The translations under genes were made by a program, and so were the position numbers. The notes below the pieces were generated by a model. That model had not been told where the DNA came from. It saw only the letters and a program-made list of their open reading frames with translations, and did not search any database. A stretch of 64,000 bases of DNA, from assembly GCA_011033025.1 (NCBI GenBank), contig WFMF01000306.1, positions 150,572-214,571 on the forward strand, in the 5' to 3' direction. Of this stretch, positions 37,201 through 49,200 are shown piece after piece (within the stretch, counting starts at the first letter, position 1; each line of letters begins with the position of its first letter). The DNA is from Beroe forskalii (Eukaryota > Ctenophora > Nuda > Beroida > Beroidae).

Positions 37201-40200
37201 TATGAACACCCCTCACATCACTGTTATTGTCGATCAACCTCACCGCTTTCCCCACTTGTCCCAACAACATCAGTCTGGTAAAGGCTACATGGCAACTGAC
37301 CTCCTTTCTCTTTGCTGATTGACTCAAACGCATCTGAATCTCCCTGGCTTCATCCATGAGGCCCTGTAGATCTCCCATGCTCCACTGAGAAAGTCTTGAA
37401 GCTAAGAACTTTGCATTGTTTTTAGCTTTTGAGTTTGCAGAGGGCTTCTGGAGCATTAGGGGGATGAATACATGGATCATAGACAGTGCCAGTTCGCTCC
37501 ATACAGTCTGATCTGTGAACAAGTAGATGAGGCGAGCTACCTCATTGATGAAGTGGATACCTGCCTTCCCTCGAGGTAAGGTAAACAGGTTCTTCTTCCA
37601 CTTGGTTATCTCCATGTAGGTAGCCTTCACAACCTGCTCTATCGCTTTCTCCCCCTTCAATGCTCCCCACTTCAACTGATTACTGTTCTCTGCCGTACAG
37701 CCCATACAGATCCACGAGTTCTCTGATCTGCTGAGATCATCGTACTCCTCGTCTGATATCAACAAACACGAGCCGTGAAACCAAGTCTGACACGTATCAC
37801 ACATCAGTCCCTTCACCTCATCTGACACATCACCCTTACAAACCGGACAATTAACATCTTCTGTAACATAGTCTGATATAGGCGTACTTGTGACTACCTT
37901 GTTCTTCCTGGGCCGTCCCACACTCTTCTTACGTGAACGTGGTGGAGTTGGTGAGTGGAAGGATGTTCTGACTGGTTTGTGAGTGAAAGAAACTTCGTGG
38001 TCCGTGTCTTCAGCAGTGTCCGTCTTCTCTTTGTGGGAGGAGGAGCCCTCGTCCCTACTGTCATTAGCCATGTCATCCTGTTTTTAATTGAAAAGCCAAA
38101 ATTTCTTTTAAATTTTGATTGTCGAATGGCGAATGTGTCGGTATCAAAATTCAGCTAATCATTGCAGTATATGCTAAAACTGCTAACAGCTCAATGATCA
38201 ATTAGAGAATGGTGTCCGGACGTCAAATTCCCCGAATCTATAGAACAAATCATTGGTCATTATGAAATATTTGAATATTGCGAAAAATGTGGAGTTTCCA
38301 CGCATGATAATTGAATTAAGCAAGAATGTAAGTAATGAGATTAATGAAATGGCACATGTGCGCGGCGTAAAATATGTAGACAAACTGCTGAAATTCAAAT
38401 TTTGATAGTTCACTGAAAAAAAGATTTCGCGCGCAATTTTAGTTGCGAAGAATTTGCCAGGCGCGCACGTCAAATTCAGAGACGCGCCTCTTACAGTTCA
38501 ATGATTTATACCGGCAATAATAATTCTTCTCCAGTTATGGTATCATCATTCATCATGACAGACCTCTCGCTTTAAAAGCCTGAATTGATGAATTACACCT
38601 TGATGGAAAATTAAATGGCAGCAATATACAGGGCCGTAATTCCCGGGGGGGCTAGGGGGGCTGAAGCCCCCCCAAAATTTTTGAACTGACTCAAAAAAAA
38701 CCAACTCCCAATTAAAATTTCCAACCTTACTGATCTTTACAGTTTACTCATTAAATAGGGAATGATATCATGCTCATAGATTTATGCAAGTGACATACTG
38801 GAATGAATAAAAAAGATTCAATGATGTTCATAATAATTTTAAACGCCTAAAACCAGCAAGTGCTCTGAGCTAACAATGGGTCATCAGTTGGGCAAGGGTG
38901 ATTATGAGGTACAATATGTTCTGCACACGGTTTTTTAACAAGAAAACTTGCTCAAAACTTGTCAAAGTACCATTGTATACGACTCATAATTTTCACGATT
39001 CTCACCCATTTCTGTACCCCAAAATTCATTCTCAGACATTGAAAGCCCACAAAATTTTCCGGGGGGCTCCGCCCCCCTAACCCCCGGCCAGGGGCTCTGC
39101 CCCTGGACCCCGCTGGGGGCTGCGCCCCCAGACCCCTGCCACCGGGGGGCTCCGCCCCCCTATTCCCCCGCCAGGGGCTCCACCCCTGGACCCCGTACCC
39201 TGGGCTCGCTTCGCTCGCCCAGCCCCCCCAACTCAAAATTGACAATTACGGCCCTGGCAATATATTGTTCAGAAAGAGTGTTTAAACTTCTAAAAGGCTT
39301 TCAGGAACATTTATCATTATCCGTCGCTTTTTGAATATTATACCATTAATGGATTGCTACAACGCTAAGAAATAAATTTGAATGATGCATGGAGTACGTG
39401 CCTACATATGTATTTCTATTGGGAATTCGATCCGAACCATAGTGAACACATGGCTACTACGTGAATGAACGCGATAGCGCATTAATGCAATTGCCTTGAA
39501 GTTGAAGGTACATCACACACCTGTGCACTTTCAATTTATTAATGCTGTACACTATGTGGTCTACGTCTGAGAGAGAGCAGCTATTGCCATATATGGACTT
39601 CACAGCTCTTGCTCTCTTAATTTAACGACCGGAGCTAATGTTTGCTTGAGTGTATAGAAGTAGGCGATTTGATTTCCCCCAAGAATGAACCTCCAATTAA
39701 TGTACCGGGAAATATCCATTAAGAATTTAAGAAAATCCATGGTACATTAGCACAGCAGGTGGCCTGGTTCAGCCGAATCATAGCTGCATAAAAGCATAAA
39801 GTGAATATATTTCATGGCGGAACATTAGATTATCATAATATGATGGTTCTATGATCTATATTGATTTATTGCATCCGTTTCACAGCATGAAATGCTTGAG
39901 GTGTGACTCCGTAGCATTACACTTTACTGGCCTGCAAAGATTCATATGTGCATCGTGCAATATCTCAATACGTAAAAAGTTTCAAGGTGCAAAGTAAACT
40001 CACCGCTGTATTCAGGCATGTAGATTCGAAGGTGTCTTTTCGTGTACATGACTTTCTCCCTAAACAAATCCACTTTGTTCAGGAAGAGAATCTGAAATTT
40101 GAATATGTTGGTAAATAATAACTACGTAGAATTATATTTCCAAATTATTCACTTAATGTTATCAAATTTACTCATTTCAATTTAATTATATCTTCAGGTA

Positions 40201-43200
40201 TACATTTATAAATCATTCAACTTTTGATCGAAGTGAAATATGGCATTCTCTAATCAAGCAGAATCGGAAGAGGCATGGGATACTGATAAGGTGTTCGTAG
40301 GTTCGAGTGTCGTCTATAGTCCTTTGACAGTTAAACTGGACCTGACCAGCTTTTCAACTGTGTTTTGAGTCAGTGAACGCAGCAAGACTCTCACATGCAA
40401 ACTAAAAGAACAAGTAGCCAGTCATTTTATGAAAATTTGTCACATGAATGTCAAAGTAAGTTACTTACTTATAGTTTGAACATAATACAAAGACAAATAA
40501 GTGAGTTTGATGACAGCACTCGCGCAATGAAAAACTCAAGGTGGCTAGTAAACTCCTCATGACATTATGTCATCGAACAATGATTCAAGGTAACTTCAGT
40601 CGTAGAATTAAGAGAAATCAACGACAATTAAGTAGCTCCAATATTTTCGTGTACATTTCCGAGATATCTTACTATCAACTTATCTTGACACTTGTTCTTA
40701 TCAAAGAATGAAGTAAATTTGTAGCAAGGGTTGTAAACAGGGGCTTTTCTACACCAAAACTCCTCCACTACACTAGTTGGTCACAAAGACACCTCATCAA
40801 TTTAGCATATTTTAGAGAGTAAGTTTTAAAACCTTCAATGAAACGAGAGGTTAATAAAATCAGGAGCTTTCGAAAATAATGCGATTTTCGTCGTCAGCTA
40901 GCATATTTCACCGCTGCTCAACTGCACCGTAGCTAAATGTCTTTCCGAAAACCATGCTGTTATTGCTTTCGTAGAATCTTTAATCTAGTCAATGTGCAGC
41001 AGAGCTGTTTAATTACAGCGGGGCAGGTCTAACCATATTATAATCCCAGTAACACTTACTGAGCTGGGTTCGGCATGCTACACAGCTAAAAATATCATGC
41101 CTTTTAAGGATTAATTGGGCCGTTCAGATTGCGAGGGCAGCGTGCAATGCGTCTTATTTGATACTACACATCCCGCCTCACACTAGTTTAAAGAATAAAC
41201 ACTCGACACACCAACGCACATGGTATGAATACACGCTGAATACATAGGTAGATAAGCGAATAGTTAATAATCTCTGCAGTCTGCTCATGTAGAAAGTAAG
41301 CTTTAAGTTCAGGGGGTCCGTTGAACTAACAAGACCGGCTCATTTCCAATGATTAGTCAACAATCGTTTGGTGGGTTTCATCTGCCACAGAATATTAATT
41401 TAAGCTTTTTAAGTTTTTTGTAGAACACCTCTCCCACAAATACCCCGAATTATTGATTTCCTTTATTCATTTCATGTTTCATTTACTTGATTGCGATTTC
41501 AAATATACCATCATCTCATCATGATGTGTTCTTGTGTTGAAATAAGTAAAGTTCGTAAGCACACGCACATAAATCTGCAAATCCACTGAAATCTGCGTCA
41601 CAGCTTCAGAGATTATTAACACCGATATTACGAATTAAAATGATAGATAGAGGGAGAGGTTGCAATAATAACCTTCACTGCAGTTAATATACCGTGAAAT
41701 CATGGTAATTTAGAATACATCAGATATGTGACCGGCTCAAAAAATGGGCACATCTCATCTATCATCCACTCAAAACCATCACTGTGACGTTTCTCCCGGT
41801 CATATATACACATTCATATAATACCCATTTAAAACTATAAAATACGATATGTATAGTTATAAAGCTCTATAGTGCAATGATTAGTGTTCCTTGATAAAGC
41901 CCAATAAATGTAATATTTATGGCGTTATGCTAAATAACGGTTCAAAATAACTTTTGTGCTTTATATTTAAGTATTTATGATGATCGTAATGCAAATAGCA
42001 ACTGAACTTAGAGCGTTGAACGCGACTTATTACTGAGCATAATAAAGATCCATACATTACCATATATTGATAATACTGTTCAATGGGAAAAACATGAAAT
42101 CAAAAAAGACTTGATTCTAACGAATGATTAAAATCTGACTCCTCGCTTAAAAGTTGAAATACTCAAATCTTAGAAAGTAAGAATATAACAATGAACTGAA
42201 AATATGTACAATGTACGTTGTGAATTGTACATTATTCAAATCAGCCTACCATAGAAGTGTTGATGAAGAACTTGTTGTTACAAATCGCTTGAAACAGCGT
42301 CAAAGATTCTTCCAACCTGTTCTGAAATAATGTGAAATATTTAGCCGGGGGCTGGACCAACGATCTCTAACTCAATATCAAATCATCATTGCATAACGCT
42401 TACGTAAAATGGCCTTAAAGTCAGGAAACTATGAATGCCGAAAGTATGGACAAGAACAGATGGGACCCGGTAAGCTTAGTTAGCGTCCATGATAATACTA
42501 AACCGTCTATGCCATCACTGACATAGCATCTGTTCAACTAACGATTTAACAAACAAAGAAACCATGACTGAAAGGTTTAATTCCAAAAAAATAGCTAGCT
42601 CTGAAATAATAAACGGTATTTCAGTTGAAGTAGTAAATCGATATAGCAATTCGATAGGAATTAATTTCACAGTCGTTTTTTAAAATTTACTCATTTGATA
42701 AAAATATGAATTAATATCAAATTCTTATCTACAGTGAAGCACCCTGAACCACAGTAAGTGGTCCTCTCTCAGTCCTCATGTGAATGATTCCTATTCCGAA
42801 TTAAACCACTGTGTTTATTAATGGATCTGAATAATCATTCCAGTTTGGCGCACGATGACACGATGTTTCAATATACTTAAATACCGATATATTTCTATAA
42901 GTATTTGTATAAGTTTTTGGTAATTTGAGCGATCCGTCGAGGCGTGAGGTAGGCCTGATACTGGCGCGATACTGGCGTGATACTGGCGTGGTACTGGCGT
43001 GATACTGGCGTGATACTGGCGCGATACTGGCCTCGACGGATCGCTCAATTTACCAAGTTTTTATATATTTTTTGAACTTAACAACATTATTTTCTACTTT
43101 ATACAATCAAATTTGATGGAAAGTGCTAGAGTAGATGATAATTGATATCATAAAACATGTTTGAGTCGCCTATGCACAATCCAAAGTTTGTGAACCTCAA

Positions 43201-46200
43201 TCAATAGCCTCTTAATTGTTTACCTATGCTTCTCTATGCTAAGAAGCTACTTCAAAATTGAGGACAGAGAGTAATCTTAAAAGCTCAAGCGACCAGGTTT
43301 GGGTTGGTCGAGGAGAGTGACCATATCCAATTATCCCACACATTGAAAATATTATAATAGACTTAGAGCTTTCCTATTCAATGCAATTCATTTCAAGACT
43401 AGCTGCTAGACAAGGGCTGCCATTAAAGAAAAGCACTATTATTTCCGGAGTGTTCAACTGTTCACAATCAATAGAGACACACCATACCACTGCACGTCAA
43501 AGCAACGTCAAAGCACTGGAACAGAATATAGCTATAAAAAGCTACAAATATTGAAATATGGAAGGAGTTAGATGTGTTCAGGGTATCGCAAGTTGTTGGT
43601 TTATAGCAACAATAGAGAAATTTCTGGTAATAGGAGAATGGATAGGAGAAGCAGCCGCTCTTACCGAGTTTGTCCTAAAAGTGCTTATCCTTGGTCGGTT
43701 TTTTATGTTATAATACCGGTAGTTCCGACAGCATAAATGTGTACTTAGAGAGCAAGTTTAAAACGTTAAATTATACGATAAACTTTAAATCAGGAGCTGT
43801 CGAAAATCATGTGATTAAATGTGTACAACTGCGGACCCGTCTCAGCCCCTTCCCAGTATGGCTTTATTGTTGTAACAAAAAACTGTTCGGGGCTCGTCCC
43901 AAATCCAATAAATGATTTTCCGTACTGCGAAACGATAATCAAATTTATGATAATCTTAGCAGGCAGATTAACTTACGAGGCTCACATTTGACTTTGGTTT
44001 GCTTGAGATGCATCAGCAGCTTTATTAAAATAATGAAATTAGCATGAAGCCTTTGAACATTTATATGAGCCCAATAAATAGCGTCTCTGTAAGTAGTGAA
44101 GTGGTGTGTAAGCTCTCGGCTCGTATATCCACGTGTTTACAAATAATGAACGAGGTTGCGTATCACCTACCCAGCCACCAGCAAGCACACATTAATCTGC
44201 GTGACCTCCCCCGAAATATCTTGTTAATTATGGGTCGTGTAGTGCAGGCGCTGACTAAATAGGCGGTCGCAATGACGTCACTTACATTGTATGTGCTGCC
44301 AAATTGTTGTAAATAACCGCCTATTTTTCAGGACCAGGGTGTAGAAGTGGTAGAGCGTTGTGGGTGATGTCATTATCATGGTTTAGCGAGGTGAAACGAT
44401 GAGGTTGAGGGCCCTATAATAATCATATATGTCTGTTGTGTGGCATGTGTGTGTATTAGCTTACTGTGGTGCAATCTTCGAAGAGTGTCATATCGTAGCC
44501 ACTTAGAGCTGCCACGAACAGCACTGCCTTTACATCGTCAAAACACTGAAATAATTTACAGGCATTTAATAATGCATGAAATGGTTCAGGTTAATTAGGA
44601 CAAAATACCGTAAAATATCTTGCAAGTAGGGTAGAGAGGGTTTGATACCGCTATATAATACTTAATTGGGAAGAAGTTATGCAGGAATATGCAGTTATGT
44701 ATCGAGGGATAAAGGAATGAAGGTGGATTTAAGTGCATGAGGAAAGGCCCACGATATTTCGTTAAATTGGTATTACGATGAAACTGATCTTCATCAAGGT
44801 ATTTACTATTTAACCGTATAAAAACATAATGTTTCAAATTATAACCTCAGTAAATTACTGATAAAAAAGATCGCTGAGCCTAAAGACTTAACTACCTATA
44901 TCATCAGCATAGTATAAACTGTGGTATTTTGTAAAGCTGTAAGCGTGTAGAATACTAGTATATTAGAATGTGGACTGTCACCACTGGAAATGATCCAAGT
45001 CTACATCGCGGGGGGTCGTCTCATTCAGTGACCAGGACTAACGGATTAGGTATGCAAGAAGACAATAAATTACAAGAATAATGGATTAGTACAATGGATT
45101 AGTACAAGAATATACAACTGGCTAATCGAAAAAACGATCATAAAGTGATGACTGATGCTTCTCATGATTTCTAGGAAGCTCGACAATCTGCGTCAACACC
45201 TAGCAGTTATAAGTTATAAGGTTGAGCAGTGAAGCAGTGAGCGAGCTATAGCATCTCCTGATTTGTCGCAGTTATTGATCGCCATGCGCATGTGATAAGT
45301 AAACGGCAGTAAAATTAATAGATATAGAAAAGCACTCACCTGAATCCATTTCCTCCTTTCTGATCGCTGACCACCCACATCGTAAATTCTGATGAAATAA
45401 AGCAAATTGAGTCATATATTACTATTACCCAGCTGTCAAGTTGTAAAGTTATAAGAATATAAGTTTCAGAAGGAGCACACGAGAATTGCAACCCTTCACA
45501 CAATTTTCATATTGCCAGCACTGAACTCCGAGCAGAGAGTTATTACGTCAATCATGGTTCTTAAATTTATTGTGATTTTTATTTGACTTCTACGGTATAC
45601 CGAAGTGAAGTATATTAACTTAAGTGGCTCTGGTGTAATGAGTGACTGAAAGCTGCGGTTTCAAGCGTTATGAGCTGAATTTATAATGGCTTACTGACGA
45701 ATTTGGCCTTTGAACCAGCGTCATTGTGTTGGCATCTATATAAATATATAAATGCACTTGCTTACAAGCACGCAAGTGCATAAGCTCATAAGAGTATAAG
45801 ACCAACATTATGCACCTTCCAGGCATGTTTTTGCTATGTATTCAAAAACCCTCTAGGCACCAGGGTACCGTGCGCAATAAATTATTACGCACTGAAGTGC
45901 CAAATTCAGGATTTATTACGCACTGTAGGTCATAATAGATTATTTGGGGTGCGTAATAACTTATTTCGCATAGTCGACCCAGTTGTAGCTTCATATCATA
46001 AATTAAAACATTTCCTTGTGTTTGAAATTATTCCCTATTTTACGAGTATTTACGGTGCATAATTCAGTTTAATAACTCGTAAAAAGTGCAAAACTCTGCA
46101 ATAAAACCTCGGCCTTCGGCCTCGGTTCTTAATGCGATATAATACACTCGGGCCTTCGGCCCTCGTGTGTTATATCACGTTTTGCAATTTTTACTCGTTA

Positions 46201-49200
46201 CTAAACCCTTCAATAACTAATCATCTTACTAATTAGGTACTTAGTCAATGAGAACATTGAACAATGTTATTTCTATGATATCATTGCTTTATGAGCGATG
46301 TATCAACAGATTGAAGTCTTTGTTTCAAGCTCTCTAGTGCGCATTGCAAAACAAAGCATGATCAGTACTCATTGGGTATTGTTTTGAATCATATCATAAA
46401 CAGGAGCGCTTTCTTTTCAGCATGGTCATTTCAAGATACCATTGTTTTATAAGCATCATCAATATTTCTAGTGCTGCTGAGGAGTCAAATTATATATATG
46501 TTCTATATCAATCATGCGTTGATATCAATCGGTGCTTTCTGTTTACTAACAACTGAACAATACTGACATGTTTTGATCAAAATATTGAGATGATGCAGTA
46601 CTTCTGTACTGCTAAATCTCGGAGAAATGTTCATTTTTTCGGGGAAATGAAAACCATTAATCATGCTTGACAGCTTGTCTGCAATGACTGCTGCACCTAG
46701 TAAACACAGCCTCCCATAGCTGCTCCCATTGCAAAACTAGGCTTGGTGTAATTAATGCTGACATGGTCAGTACATTGAACAACACTGGTAACAAGAAAGT
46801 TCCTCAAGGCACCTATATACACAAATACGTTGATTAAAATGCTATTAAACCATTGAGAATGACGTAATTATCATGGCTTGAGATGGTGAGTTGATGACGC
46901 TTGGCATTGGTATTTCAGCCTATTGGAATCAGTTGTTCACCTCTCAAAGCCAGCCTGCCACGACATGGGTCCCTGTCACCACGGCATTCTTAGAAAATTG
47001 CTACGGAAACGTGAAGTACGGTACGTTATAAGGAAATTCCTACTATTTGGTATTTAGTCTAAATTCTATTTATTTGAACAATAATACAAGCGCAGTTAAA
47101 CCTGCGAAACGCTGAATGTAGGTTGTATCTGGAATTTGGTGGCAAACTGGCAAAGGGTTAAATGCCGCAATAATTCCTTATGCTGAACCATGGCTTTCCC
47201 GCTTTCCGCTCAAAGTTATTATTCATGCTGAATCAAGGACAGTTCCACCACTGTACAACTGGTGTTGTTAAGTCATCTCTCATGAAATTTCTCACGAAAT
47301 GTGTAACCTTAAATCTCATGAGAAATCACTGACTGACTGTGTGAATATAGTATATAGAGAATGTATTACATTCTCTTAGTATACTCAATACATTTAATAC
47401 TTAATACTATAAAGAAGGTGTGAAGTATAATAACTGATATTGGGGGGGGGGGGCCAACCCCCATAAACCCCCATAAACCCCCAAAAATTTAACCCCCATT
47501 TGCCATTTTCGATATCCACTTGGGGGTTTATGGGGGTTTAATTTTCCAGGTACCATTTCCAAAGTGATCAAAATTTCAGACAAAAATGGCCCAATTGTGG
47601 TGAAAATGTGTAAATCTTGCGATCCTTGCACAATTTTAAAGGCGGTTTCAAACTAAGAAGCGAAGAAAGGAAGAAAATTTAAGCCAAAAATCTCTAAAAA
47701 ATGGTACCATTCTAGAAAAGGGTCGAAAATCATCAACAAAAATGGTACCATTTCAGAAAAGGGCCAAAAATGGTACCATTTCAGAAAAAGTTCGAAAATC
47801 CGCAACAAAAATGGTACCATTTCAGAAAAGGGTTGAAAATCGTCAACAAAAAATGGTACCATTACAGAAAAGGGTCAAAAATCATCAATCGAAAATGGTA
47901 CCATTTCAAGGAAGGGCCAAAAATCGTCAACAAAAAATGGTACCAATTTAGAAAAGGGCGAAAAATCTTCAACAAAAAATGGTACCATTTCAGAAAAGGG
48001 TCGAAAATCATCAATGAATAATGGTACCATTTCAGAAAAGGGCCAAAAATGGTATCATTTCAGAAAGGTTCGAAAATACGCAACAAAAATGGTACCATTT
48101 CAGAAAAGTGCCAAAAATATTCAACAAAAAATGGTACCATTTCAGAAAAGGGTCGAAAATCATCAATCGAAAATGGTACCATTTCAAGGAAGGGCCAAAA
48201 ATCGTCAACAGAAAATGGTACCAATTTAGAAAAGGGCGAAAAATCTTCAACAAAAAATGGTACCATTTCAGAAAAGGGTCGAAAATCATTAACGAATAAT
48301 GGTACCATTTCAGAAAAGGGCCAGAAATGGTATATTTCAGAAAAGGTTCGAAAATACGCAACAAAAATGGTACCATTTCAGAAAAGTGCCAAAAATATTC
48401 AACAAAAAATGGTACCATTTCAGAAAAAAGTTGAAAATCGTCAATCGAAAATGGTACCATTTCAGAAAAGGGTCTAAAATCATCAACGAAAAATGGTACC
48501 ATTTCAAAGAAAGGCCGAAAATCGTCAACAAAAAATGGTACCATTTCAGAAAATGGCGAAAAATCTTCAACAAAAAATGGTACCATTTCAGAAAAGGGTC
48601 GAAAATCATCAATGAAAAATGGTACCATTTCGGAACAGGGCCCAAAATGGTACCATTTCAGAAATGGTTCGGAAAAACGCAACAAAAATGGTACCATTTC
48701 AGAAAAGTGCCAAAAATCTTCAACAAAAAATGGTACCATTTCAGAAAAGGGTTAAAAATTGCCAACAAAAAATGGTACCATTTCAGAAAAGGGTCGAAAA
48801 TCCTCAACAAAAACGGTACCATTCCGTAAAAAAGCCAAAAATCGTGCAAAAACCAATCATAAAACAGCAAAATTTAACTAAATTAAGCCCCCATAAACCC
48901 CCATAAACCCCCAAAAATTAAACCCCCATTTGCCATTTTTCGATATCCACCGGGGGTTTATGGGGGTTGGCCCCCCCCTGATATTACGCATAAATCATGA
49001 ATCTTAATTCTAAGCAGTACATTGTACATGGCACAGCGTCTAGTACAGGCGAATGATAAACCTAATAAGAGACACGGTACATCTGCTAGTGGAGTGGGGG
49101 CATTCGTTAGATTAGAAGTAGTGGTATATTTTGCAGAACGGAAGAAGGTACATTCAGAGCATGTTAAAATAAACACACATGAATCATGTATTTGCCAAAA

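Larger units (their letters stand above)
33556..41705. repeat. Large duplicated segment, copy 1
   Basis: Apart from insertions, this is nearly identical to 58593-64000 (sampled stretches differ by a few percent plus small indels). It contains the last two G-alpha exons. Insertions present only here are the PHD-RT retroelement (34705-38079) and the hAT-like element (38629-39256). Similarity still holds at the window edge, so the true end is not seen. Confidence 0.9.

Noticed and set aside
34705-38079. R2-type insertion into ribosomal DNA
   Set aside because: The flanks are a G-alpha intron, as shown by the empty site, not rRNA sequence; no rRNA genes are in the window.
38952-39245. 97-codon Gly/Pro-rich open frame
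   Set aside because: It spans the GC-rich hairpin words of the hAT-like element and its edge; composition explains the frame.
48032-48739. 235-codon open frame on the minus strand (MVPFF.. repeats) and similar plus-strand frames
   Set aside because: They are translations of the GGTACC minisatellite; frames are open on both strands because the repeat unit lacks stops, and repeat variation is not codon-structured.
47700-48830. Possible CRISPR-like array
   Set aside because: Units are contiguous and diverged with no distinct spacers, unit length varies, and the surroundings are animal genes.
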